A stretch of 64,000 nucleotides of DNA from Herbidospora mongoliensis (GTDB lineage Bacteria; Actinomycetota; Actinomycetes; Streptosporangiales; Streptosporangiaceae): contig NZ_BBXD01000024.1 of assembly GCF_001570545.1 (NCBI RefSeq), positions 1 through 64,000 on the forward strand. Reading direction: 5' to 3'. The stretch's first letter is position 1, and each line of letters opens with the position of its first letter. A model generated the notes under the pieces. That model was not told the DNA's origin and did not search any database. It saw nothing but the letters and a program-made list of their open reading frames with translations. Of this stretch, positions 27,255-34,440 are shown one piece after another. The translations under genes and the position numbers were made by a program.

Positions 27255-29041
27255 CGGGCCCCCTGTTGCTTGATCAGACCGAGCTGCATCCACACCCCGG
27301 CCGGCAGGCGCAGCATGTCGCTGTCGTTCGGCGGCCAGCCGGTGAAGCGGGAGTCGTTGACGAACTGGGTGTTCACGTAGTCGTACAGCTGGATCATCGG
27401 CAGGTTCTGGTTCGTCAGGGTGGCCAGGGTGCCGACGATCTGCTTCTGCTGGGCGGGCGTGGCCGCGTTCAGCTGGTTGGTGAGCGCACCGGGGTTGACG
27501 CCGTCAACGGTCTCGGGGCCGCCCATCCAGTTGCCCTGGGTGCCCGGCGCGACGTGGGTCAGGTTCCCGGCGAGCAGCTGCCAGCCGTTGGCCGAGCCGT
27601 AGATGCGCTGGTAGATGTTGTACGGCGCGGGCCCGAGAGCCATCAGCCACAGCCCGATGTCATACTTCCCGGCCGCCAGCTCGTCGAGGTAGAGCGTGTA
27701 GTCGGCCGAGGTCAGGACCGACGCCTGGATGCCGTGGTCGTTGAGCTGGCTGGTGATCGCCTTGGCGGCGGCGACCCAGTCGGAGAACGAGGCCGGCACG
27801 TGGAGCTCCACGACCCACGGCGAACCGTCGGGCATGGTCCATTTGCCGTTGACCTGCTTCATCCCGGCGGCCTTCAGCTCCTGCGCGGCCTTGGCCGGGT
27901 CGAGCTTGTACTGGTCGAGGCCGTTCTCCGAGTTGCCCAGCCACGACTTGGCCGACTCGGAGTGGATGCCCGTCGTGGTGGGGGACGGGGTTCCGCCCTC
28001 GGGCGAGGCGACCTTGGTGACCTGCGAGCGGTCGATCAGGTAGGCCAGCGCCTTACGGACGTGCACGTTGTCGTAGGGCGCCTTGGTCTGGTTGAACGCC
28101 ATCGACACCGCGACCGGGGAGAAGCCCTTGACGACCTCGTTGCCGTCGGTCTGCCGGATGCGGTTCAGCACCCCGGAAGGAGTGGCGGTGAAAGGCGCGC
28201 TGTCGAGGCGACCGGCGATCAGGTAGTTCCAGATCTGCTGGTTGCCCGTGTAGTTGAGCACCTTCACCATCTTGGGCGCGATCTTGTCGCTGGCCCAGAA
28301 GTGCTTGTTCTTCACCAGCAGCGCCTCGCCCGGATTCACCCGCTCCAGCACGAAGGGCCCGGCCGAGACGTCCTTGGCCGGGGCGAAGGTGATGACCTTC
28401 TGCGCCAGCCCGGTGATCGTGGCCTTGGCCTTCTCGGCGGCGGGCCCGGTGCCCCTGGCCAGCTTGAGCTGGGTCCAGAAGTCGGCGGGCAGCAGCGAGC
28501 CGAACACGTGGGCCGGGACGACCACCGTGGACAGCACGTTCCGCAGGAAGGTGTTGCTCTTGTTGGCGCCCTGGGTGACCTTGAGCGTGTGGGCGTCGAC
28601 GACGATCACGTCGGCCGCCGCTCCGGCCGCCTTCGGGTCGACGGCGTAGGCGGTGCCGCCCTGGGTGTAGGCCAGGCCGATCGAGGTCTTCACGTCTTCG
28701 CTGGTCACGGGCTTGCCGTCAGACCATTTGGCGTTCGGCTGGAGGTGCACAACGACCTGGCTCTGGTCGGGCGTGGTCGTCCAGCTCTGGGCGATCCCCG
28801 GATAGAACAGGTTGGGGTCGACCGGATCGTTCTTGGGCCATGCCAGTGACATGGCGTCGTAGCCGAGGAACGTGTTGCCCTGCGGGTTGAACGGGTTGAT
28901 CGGCGCGGTGGCGTCGATCTGCTTGGCTCCGTCGATCGTGGTGTAGACGCCCGCTTCGCCGGACCCCCCCACGCCGCTGCACGCGGTGCCCGTGACGGTT
29001 GCGATCACCGCCACGGCTGCGATCGCCGCGAGTCGTCTCAT
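27251..29041 (-). CDS. family 5 extracellular solute-binding lipoprotein
   Basis: 596 residues of the peptide/nickel/oligosaccharide-binding family. The N-terminus is a lipoprotein-type signal with Cys21 in TGTACSG; the -3 residue is Gly rather than Leu, so the lipobox is degenerate. Family features include WTTTPDQSQVVVHLQPNAKWSDGKPVTSEDVK, VRKALAYLIDRSQVTKVA and AAQELKAAGMK. In this operon it should capture muropeptides, MurNAc-peptides or amino-sugar disaccharides; a peptide ligand cannot be excluded. AGGAGA site before the ATG. Expressed from its own promoter in the 109-bp gap after the regulator gene. Confidence 0.9.
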   Translation of the reverse strand: MRRLAAIAAVAVIATVTGTACSGVGGSGEAGVYTTIDGAKQIDATAPINPFNPQGNTFLGYDAMSLAWPKNDPVDPNLFYPGIAQSWTTTPDQSQVVVHLQPNAKWSDGKPVTSEDVKTSIGLAYTQGGTAYAVDPKAAGAAADVIVVDAHTLKVTQGANKSNTFLRNVLSTVVVPAHVFGSLLPADFWTQLKLARGTGPAAEKAKATITGLAQKVITFAPAKDVSAGPFVLERVNPGEALLVKNKHFWASDKIAPKMVKVLNYTGNQQIWNYLIAGRLDSAPFTATPSGVLNRIRQTDGNEVVKGFSPVAVSMAFNQTKAPYDNVHVRKALAYLIDRSQVTKVASPEGGTPSPTTTGIHSESAKSWLGNSENGLDQYKLDPAKAAQELKAAGMKQVNGKWTMPDGSPWVVELHVPASFSDWVAAAKAITSQLNDHGIQASVLTSADYTLYLDELAAGKYDIGLWLMALGPAPYNIYQRIYGSANGWQLLAGNLTHVAPGTQGNWMGGPETVDGVNPGALTNQLNAATPAQQKQIVGTLATLTNQNLPMIQLYDYVNTQFVNDSRFTGWPPNDSDMLRLPAGVWMQLGLIKQQGAR

Positions 29042-29070
29042 GAACTTCTCCTGGTTGCCGGTTTCCCTGG

Positions 29071-29140
29071 ACGATACGGGCGGCTTCCGGAGAGGTCAAT
29101 TTTTTTCACCCGTGGCGACGGGTGTGGAGTAAATTTTTAC
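29071..29140 (-). promoter_or_regulatory. promoter and two candidate MurR operators before the binding-protein gene
   Basis: Minus-strand -35 TTGACC (29094-29099), 17-bp spacer, -10 TATCGT (29071-29076). A GTGAAAAAAATTGAC site (29095-29109) overlaps the -35, and a second dyad, GTAAA-AA-TTTAC, lies 20 bp upstream at 29129-29140. Between them is a perfect CACCCGT/ACGGGTG dyad (29107-29124). AT-rich GTnAA...TTnAC half-sites in an otherwise GC-rich region are good candidates for binding by the adjacent RpiR-type regulator. Confidence 0.55.
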
Positions 29141-29150
29141 CAATCGGCAT

Positions 29151-30041
29151 CTAGCTGCGAAGACGTCGTGAACCGTAGGTGTCCAATGCGTCTTTGGTGA
29201 CCCGGAGAGCGGCGTCGGAGACGCTGAAAGTCCGCTGGGCGACGCCCACGAAGATGCAGTCGACGATGAGCAGCTGACTGATCCGGCTGGCGAGCGCGCC
29301 GGGCCGGAACTCGGTCTCCCGGCCCGCCGAGACGAGAACGTGGTGCCCCAACTTGGCCAGAGTCGAGCGGGGGTTGTTGGTGATCGCCACGACGACCGCG
29401 CCGGCCTCCCGGGCGGTTCTGACCGGCTCGACCACGTCGGCCGTCTCGCCGGTGCAGCTCACCGCCACCCAGACGTCGTCGGCGGAGGCCAGCGCCGCCG
29501 CCGTCAGCGCGAGGTGGACGTCGGTGAACGGGTGCCCGGCCAGGCCGATGCGCATCAGCTTCTGCGCCATGTCGGCCGCGACCAGCCCGGAGGCCCCCAC
29601 GCCGAGCATGCTGACCCTGCGGGCGGTGGTCAGGACGTCCACGACCTTCCCGAGCCGCTCCGGCTCGAGCTGGGCGGCGGTGTCGGCGATGGCGTCGGAC
29701 TCGGCGCGGGTGACCTTGGCGATCAGGTCGGCGAGCGGGTCGGTGGGGCCCAGGTCGCCCGGCACCAGCCGGTCGGCCCCTCGCTGCGACTGGGACTGCG
29801 CCGAGGCCGCCGCGAGCGCCAGGCGCAGCTCGGAGTAGCCCGAGAAGCCCAGCGCGCGGGCGGTCCGCACGATCGTGGCCTGGCTGGCGCCGGAGGTGGC
29901 GCTGAGCTCGGTGATCGTGCTGCGGGCGACCATCGCGGGATCGTCGAGGATCAGCCGCGCGATCGATCGCACCGAGGGGGTGAGCGAGGGCAGCACGGCC
30001 CGCACGCTCGCCACCAGGTTCGCGGCCGTCGGTCCGCTCAT
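29151..30041 (-). CDS. RpiR/MurR-type regulator with SIS domain
   Basis: 296 residues: N-terminal HTH_6 domain (residues 10-85; STITELSATSGASQATIVRTARALGFSGYSELRL) and a C-terminal SIS sugar-phosphate sensor (about 125-265; VSMLGVGASGLVAADMAQKLMRIG, VAVSCTGETADVVEPV). Family members sense sugar phosphates; in MurNAc operons the ligand is MurNAc-6-phosphate. Start overlaps the nagZ stop as ATGA. Expected to control the operon through sites at 29095-29140 and perhaps 32439-32455. Confidence 0.93.
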   Translation of the reverse strand: MSGPTAANLVASVRAVLPSLTPSVRSIARLILDDPAMVARSTITELSATSGASQATIVRTARALGFSGYSELRLALAAASAQSQSQRGADRLVPGDLGPTDPLADLIAKVTRAESDAIADTAAQLEPERLGKVVDVLTTARRVSMLGVGASGLVAADMAQKLMRIGLAGHPFTDVHLALTAAALASADDVWVAVSCTGETADVVEPVRTAREAGAVVVAITNNPRSTLAKLGHHVLVSAGRETEFRPGALASRISQLLIVDCIFVGVAQRTFSVSDAALRVTKDALDTYGSRRLRS

Positions 30042-31513
30042 GGGGGGCTCTCTTTCTCCGGTACGGGGGGTCGGTGGGCCAGCCGGCGCGCGGCGGCCCT
30101 GGCCGAGGCGAGGGAGTTGCCGTGCGTGGCGACGTAGCCGGCGCCGGAGGGCGGCCCGGGGAGGCCGGTCTCCACCACGATCGCGTCAGGCCGGGATTCC
30201 AGGGCGCGGCCGAGGATCTCCCTTATCCAGCCGTGCCGGCGGGCGTCCTGGACGACGATCACCAGGGGCCGGTCGCCGTCGAGATCGGGCAGGGGGTCGC
30301 CGACGGTGACGGTGATCGCCTCGGTGCCGGGGAGGAGTTCGGCCAGCGCCCGCGCCACGCCGGGCGGGGTGCCGCTGTCGGCGGCCTGGTGGGGGCGGGC
30401 GACGATCTCCACGACCAGCGGCGCCTCTTCGAGCCGGGGTTCGCCGACCACATGGAGGGCCGCGGCGGCGGCCGTCAGGCCGAGGTCGTCGTCGGGTTCG
30501 GCGGCGGCCAGCGCCCTGGCGGGGGCCTGCCGGGCGTGCCAGTCCACGAGATCCTGAACACGCTGCGAGGCTTCGGCCAGGCGTTCTTCGGGGAGCCGGC
30601 CGTCGTGGACGGCGGCCACGATGGCGTCGCGGAGGGCGTACACGGAGGAACCGTCGTGGGAGGAGATCCCCGCGCAGACCGCGTCGGCCCCGACGGACAG
30701 GGCGCGGACGGCGATCTCCTCAGGGGCCCAGTGGGCCGCGACGGCGCGCATCTCGATGGCGTCGGTGACGATCAGACCCTGGAACCCCAGGATTCCCCTG
30801 AGCAGGCCGGTCATGACGGTGTGGCTCAGCGTCGCGGGCACGTCGTCGAGCGCCGGCACGAGCAGGTGCCCGCACATGATCGCCCGCACGTCGGCGTCGA
30901 TCGCGGCCCGGAAGGGCCGGATGTCCCGCTCGGTGAGGATCTCGGGCGACACGTGGACGGTGGGGAGCTCCACGTGAGAGTCGGCCACCGTGTCGCCGTG
31001 CCCGGGGAAGTGCTTGGCGCAGGCCGCCACCCCGGAACTCTGCAGCCCGTCGACCCAGGCCGCGGTGTGCCGCGCCACGAGTTCGGGGTCGGCGCCGAAC
31101 GAGCGGACGCCGATGACGGGGTTGTCGGGGTTGGCGTTGACGTCGGCGACGGGGGCGTAGTCGAGGCTGATCCCGGTCGTGCCGAGCAGCCTGCCGATCC
31201 GCCGGGCGACGTGTTCGGTGAGGGCGATGTCGTCGGCGATGCCGAGGGCGTGGTTGCCCGGCCACGAACTGCCGGTCCGGGCCTCCAGCCGGGTGACCGA
31301 ACCGCCCTCCTCGTCGACCGCCACGATGACGTCGGGGCTCTCCGCGCGGATCGAGGCGACCAGATCGGCCGCTTTCCGCTGGTCGGGGAGGTTGCGGGCG
31401 AACAGGACGACCCCGCCGAGGCCGTCGCCGAGGGCCCGGCGCAGCCAGTCGGGCGGCTCGGTGCCGTCGAACCCCGGCTGGAGCACGCTCATCGCCATCC
31501 GCTCAAGCCGCAT
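30038..31513 (-). CDS. nagZ: beta-N-acetylhexosaminidase, GH3
   Basis: 491 residues. GH3 NagZ features: VAVDEEGGSVTRL near residue 64, GISLDYAPVADVN, the KHFPGHGDTVADSH loop that carries the His-Asp acid/base dyad, and the nucleophile Asp in IVTDAIEM. No signal peptide, so it works in the cytoplasm, removing GlcNAc from imported GlcNAc-anhMurNAc or GlcNAc-MurNAc muropeptides. The C-terminal 150 residues form a second, less conserved domain. Starts inside the last codons of the kinase gene (11-bp overlap); the Met codons at 31498 and 31492 are alternatives. Confidence 0.92.
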   Translation of the reverse strand: MRLERMAMSVLQPGFDGTEPPDWLRRALGDGLGGVVLFARNLPDQRKAADLVASIRAESPDVIVAVDEEGGSVTRLEARTGSSWPGNHALGIADDIALTEHVARRIGRLLGTTGISLDYAPVADVNANPDNPVIGVRSFGADPELVARHTAAWVDGLQSSGVAACAKHFPGHGDTVADSHVELPTVHVSPEILTERDIRPFRAAIDADVRAIMCGHLLVPALDDVPATLSHTVMTGLLRGILGFQGLIVTDAIEMRAVAAHWAPEEIAVRALSVGADAVCAGISSHDGSSVYALRDAIVAAVHDGRLPEERLAEASQRVQDLVDWHARQAPARALAAAEPDDDLGLTAAAAALHVVGEPRLEEAPLVVEIVARPHQAADSGTPPGVARALAELLPGTEAITVTVGDPLPDLDGDRPLVIVVQDARRHGWIREILGRALESRPDAIVVETGLPGPPSGAGYVATHGNSLASARAAARRLAHRPPVPEKESPP

Positions 31514-32420
31514 GCGCGTCCCCGATCACCCGGCGGTGCGCGTCGGCCGACGGGAAGGCGGCCCGCAGCCCGAGCGCGGCGGCTCCGGCCGCGTTGTCTC
31601 TCGCCGGGATGGCCTCACCGACTTCCTGGCGGACCAGACGGGCCAGTTCGGTGGGCTGGGTGAGCAGAGATCCCGCGAGGACCAGCGGGCCCTTGAGCTG
31701 CCCGAGCGCGCGGGCCGACCTCGTCAGGCGGCGGGCGGCGTCGACGATGATCATGCGGGCCACCTCGTCGCCCTCGCGGGCGGCCTGGTCGGTGATGGGC
31801 GCGAACCGGCCGAGAGAAGCGGGGCCGTGGTCGGCTATCTGGGCGTACACGTGGGAGACGATCTCCGGTTCCGAGGTGCCGAGGTCGAGCCGGTCGACCA
31901 GATCCGTGCGGACTCCCCGGCCGTCGAGGGCCTGCAGCGCCGCCTTCACGGCCTGGCGGCCGATCCAGACGCCGGAGCCCTCGTCGCCGACGAGCCAGCC
32001 GTGGCCGTCGACGACCTTCGCGACCTCCCACCCCGAGATCCGGGCCGCGACCGCGCCCGTCCCCGCGAGCAGGACCGTGCCGTCGGGCTCGGCCGTCGCC
32101 CCCGCGAAGGCCACGAGCACATCCGCCACGACGCTCGGGCGCCCGGGTAGCCCGGCCGAGTGCCAGGCCTCCCCCGCGAGTTTCCCGGCGCGGCCGGCCC
32201 CCGATCCGGCCAGGCCGAACACGCCGCCGACGACCCGGGAAGGGTCGAGCCCGCGCATGGCGTCGCGGAGCGCGGCGAGCAGATTGGCGGCCGGATCGGC
32301 GGCCGAGAGCACGTTCGCGCCCTCGGCCAGGCCGCGTCCGGCGACCTCGCCCGACTCGCTGACGACGACGCACCGGGTGCTGGTGCCCCCGCCGTCGACT
32401 CCGATGATCAAAGCTGTCAC
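31503..32420 (-). CDS. BadF/BcrA-type N-acetylglucosamine/MurNAc kinase
   Basis: 305 residues of the BadF/BadG/BcrA/BcrD ATPase family. Phosphate-1 loop GVDGGGTSTRCVVV at residues 7-20, VFGLAGSG, a GTGAVAAR loop near residue 121 and GDEGSGVWIG near 143 match the N-acetylglucosamine-kinase branch. The MurK enzyme of Clostridium acetobutylicum, which phosphorylates both MurNAc and GlcNAc, belongs to this family. Here it would make the 6-phosphate needed by MurQ after ABC import. First gene of the operon; GTG start behind a GGGGG site. Substrate preference is inferred. Confidence 0.88.
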   Translation of the reverse strand: MTALIIGVDGGGTSTRCVVVSESGEVAGRGLAEGANVLSAADPAANLLAALRDAMRGLDPSRVVGGVFGLAGSGAGRAGKLAGEAWHSAGLPGRPSVVADVLVAFAGATAEPDGTVLLAGTGAVAARISGWEVAKVVDGHGWLVGDEGSGVWIGRQAVKAALQALDGRGVRTDLVDRLDLGTSEPEIVSHVYAQIADHGPASLGRFAPITDQAAREGDEVARMIIVDAARRLTRSARALGQLKGPLVLAGSLLTQPTELARLVRQEVGEAIPARDNAAGAAALGLRAAFPSADAHRRVIGDAHAA

Positions 32421-32438
32421 AGCTCATCCCCCTGGAAA

Positions 32439-32455
32439 TACCTTCCAAGAAGGTA
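32439..32455. promoter_or_regulatory. 17-bp dyad in the divergent promoter region
   Basis: TACCTTC-CAA-GAAGGTA: perfect 7-bp arms with a 3-bp centre, 19 bp upstream of the kinase start and about 90 bp upstream of the divergent diiron-protein gene. A GGAAAT just outside is mirrored by ATTTCC at 32469-32474. Strong operator candidate for the salvage operon; it does not match the AT-rich sites at 29095-29140. Confidence 0.5.
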
Positions 32456-32541
32456 CAAGAGGATGAAGATTTCCTACAACGACCGCGCTGTTAGCCTCGT
32501 CACTTCTCGGTTATCGACGGCAGGCCGGGTATGGGGTCGAA

Positions 32542-33498
32542 ATGGGACACCTGCCCAGGCCACGCGGCCCTATTTCCGAGGGGATCATCTCGGCGCTCAG
32601 CGGTGGCGCACTGCCATCGGCGGGCGTCACCGACCCGTTCGGGGAAGATCTCCAACTGTCCCTGTACGTCTGCTACGAGCTCCACTACCAGGGCTTCTCC
32701 GGCGTGGATTCCGGCTGGGAGTGGGACCCCGACCTGCTGAGACTGCGGCTGGACCTCGAACGGGTCTTCCTGGGGGCGCTGCGCGACGGCGTCCCGGGCG
32801 GCGACGACGTCGAGGCGGCCATCGACGAGCTGATGACGGACGCCCCCGGCGGCGTCTCCCACTTCCTGGAGGACAAGGGCGAACTCTGGCACCTGCGGGA
32901 GTACGTCGCCCACCGCTCGATCTACCACCAGAAGGAGGCCGACCCGCACGCCTGGGTCATCCCCCGGCTGACCGGCCAGGCCAAGGCCTCGGTGGTCGCC
33001 GTGGAATTCGACGAATACGGCGGCGGCCAGGGCTCGGCCATGCACTCGGCACTGTTCTGCGACCTGATGCGCGGCCTCGACCTCGACGACTCCTACCTGG
33101 CCTGGCTCGACGACGTGCCCGCGCCGATGCTGGCCGTGGTGAACCTGATGTCGATGTTCGGCCTGCACCGGTCGCTGCGCGGGGCCCTGGTGGGCCACTT
33201 CGCGGCGGCCGAGATCACGAGCTCGCCGAGCGCGGCCAGGATGACGCGGGCACTCGACCGGCTGGGGGTCGAGGAGACGGTGTTCTTCACCGAACACGTG
33301 GAGGCGGACGCCGTCCACGAACAGGTGATGCGCCGCGACGTCATCGGCGACCTGCTCCGCCGCGAACCCGAGCTCACCGCGGACGTGGTCTTCGGCCTCC
33401 AGGCGACCGACCTGGTGGAAGGCCGCTTCGCCGCCCACCTGCTGGGCGCGTGGGACGCCGGCCGGACCTCACTGCGGGAGGCCGCGGATGCCCGATGA
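32542..33498 (+). CDS. haem-oxygenase-like diiron (iron-containing redox) protein
   Basis: 318 residues resembling the iron-containing redox enzyme/haem-oxygenase-like diiron oxidase group. Candidate ligands lie in helices at Glu46-Leu-His48 (YELHYQGF), Glu120/His124 (REYVAHRSIYHQ), Glu155-Asp157-Glu158 (AVEFDEYGGG) and Glu251-His259 (FTEHVEADAVHEQ). Characterised relatives oxidise amines or fatty acids in natural-product pathways. It overlaps a CDGSH iron-sulphur gene by 11 bp, which overlaps an SDR by 4 bp, so the three probably act together with the CDGSH protein as electron donor. Substrate unknown. Confidence 0.8.
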   Translation: MGHLPRPRGPISEGIISALSGGALPSAGVTDPFGEDLQLSLYVCYELHYQGFSGVDSGWEWDPDLLRLRLDLERVFLGALRDGVPGGDDVEAAIDELMTDAPGGVSHFLEDKGELWHLREYVAHRSIYHQKEADPHAWVIPRLTGQAKASVVAVEFDEYGGGQGSAMHSALFCDLMRGLDLDDSYLAWLDDVPAPMLAVVNLMSMFGLHRSLRGALVGHFAAAEITSSPSAARMTRALDRLGVEETVFFTEHVEADAVHEQVMRRDVIGDLLRREPELTADVVFGLQATDLVEGRFAAHLLGAWDAGRTSLREAADAR

Positions 33499-33685
33499 GC
33501 GGCGGATCACGATGGTGACCGGCGGGCCGATCCTGGTGGAGGGCCCGGTGGAGATCACCCTGGACGACGGGCAGGTGGTGCGGTCGGACCGGTTCGTGGT
33601 CGCGCTGTGCGCCTGCCGTCGCAGCAAGACCTATCCGTTCTGCGACACCAGCCACCGCCCGAAGCACCGACGTGGAGAGACATGA
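33488..33685 (+). CDS. CDGSH-type iron-sulphur protein
   Basis: 65 residues with one CDGSH [2Fe-2S] motif, CACRRSKTYPFCDTSH: three cysteines and one histidine in the CxC...PFCDxxH pattern. The N-terminal strand region (GPILVEGPVEITLDDGQ) is typical of small bacterial members. It overlaps the diiron-protein gene by 11 bp and the SDR gene by ATGA. Likely electron carrier to the diiron protein. An internal ATG at 33512 is an alternative start. Confidence 0.9.
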   Translation: MPDERRITMVTGGPILVEGPVEITLDDGQVVRSDRFVVALCACRRSKTYPFCDTSHRPKHRRGET

Positions 33686-34440
33686 ACATCGATCTGACCG
33701 GCAGGACCGCGCTCGTCACCGGCTCGACGCAGGGCATCGGCCTGGCCATCGCGACCGGCCTGGCCCGCGCCGGGGCCAGAGTCGGGGTGAACGGCCGCAA
33801 CGCCGAGCGGGTGGAGAAGGCCGCGGCCGAGGTGGGCGGATTCCCGGTCGTCGCCGACGTGGTGGCAGGCGCCGACGAGGCGCTGCCGGACGTCGACATC
33901 CTGATCAACAACTTCGGGATCTTCGAGTCGCGCCCCGCCCTGGAGATCACCGACGAGGAGTGGCGGCGCTACTTCGACGCCAACGTCCTGTCGGCGGTCC
34001 GGCTGACCCGCGCCTACCTGCCCGGGATGATGACGCGCGGGTGGGGCCGGGTGCAGTACATCGCGAGCGACTCGGCGGTGACGACGCCCAGCGAGATGAT
34101 CCATTACGGCATGTCGAAGACGGCGCTGCTGGCCGTCTCCCGTGGCTTCGCGAAGGAGGCGGCCGGGACCGGCGTCACCGTCAACAGCGTCATCGCCGGG
34201 CCGACCCACACGGGTGGGGTCGAGGAGTTCGTCCACAGCCTGGTGGGCCGTGACCTGCCATGGGAGGAGGCGCAGCGCGAGTTCATGCGGCTGCACCGGC
34301 CCCACTCGCTGATCCAGCGGCTGATCGAACCGGAGGAGATCGCCAACATGGTGACCTACCTGGCCTCACCGCTGGCGTCGGCGACGACGGGCGGCGCGCT
34401 GCGGGTCGACGGCGGTTATGTGGACGCGATCCTGCCCTAG
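33682..34440 (+). CDS. short-chain dehydrogenase/reductase
   Basis: 252 residues, classical SDR. Cofactor loop TGSTQGIG at 14-21, the NNFG strand, the Ser of ASDSAV, and the catalytic YGMSK (Tyr...Lys). GRNAE after the second strand suggests NADP(H). The C-terminal PEEIANMVTYLASPLASATTGGALRVDGGY is standard. Coupled to the CDGSH gene by ATGA. The stop TAG is interleaved with the stop of the convergent VanW gene as CTAG. Probably reduces or oxidises the product of the diiron enzyme. Confidence 0.92.
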   Translation: MNIDLTGRTALVTGSTQGIGLAIATGLARAGARVGVNGRNAERVEKAAAEVGGFPVVADVVAGADEALPDVDILINNFGIFESRPALEITDEEWRRYFDANVLSAVRLTRAYLPGMMTRGWGRVQYIASDSAVTTPSEMIHYGMSKTALLAVSRGFAKEAAGTGVTVNSVIAGPTHTGGVEEFVHSLVGRDLPWEEAQREFMRLHRPHSLIQRLIEPEEIANMVTYLASPLASATTGGALRVDGGYVDAILP

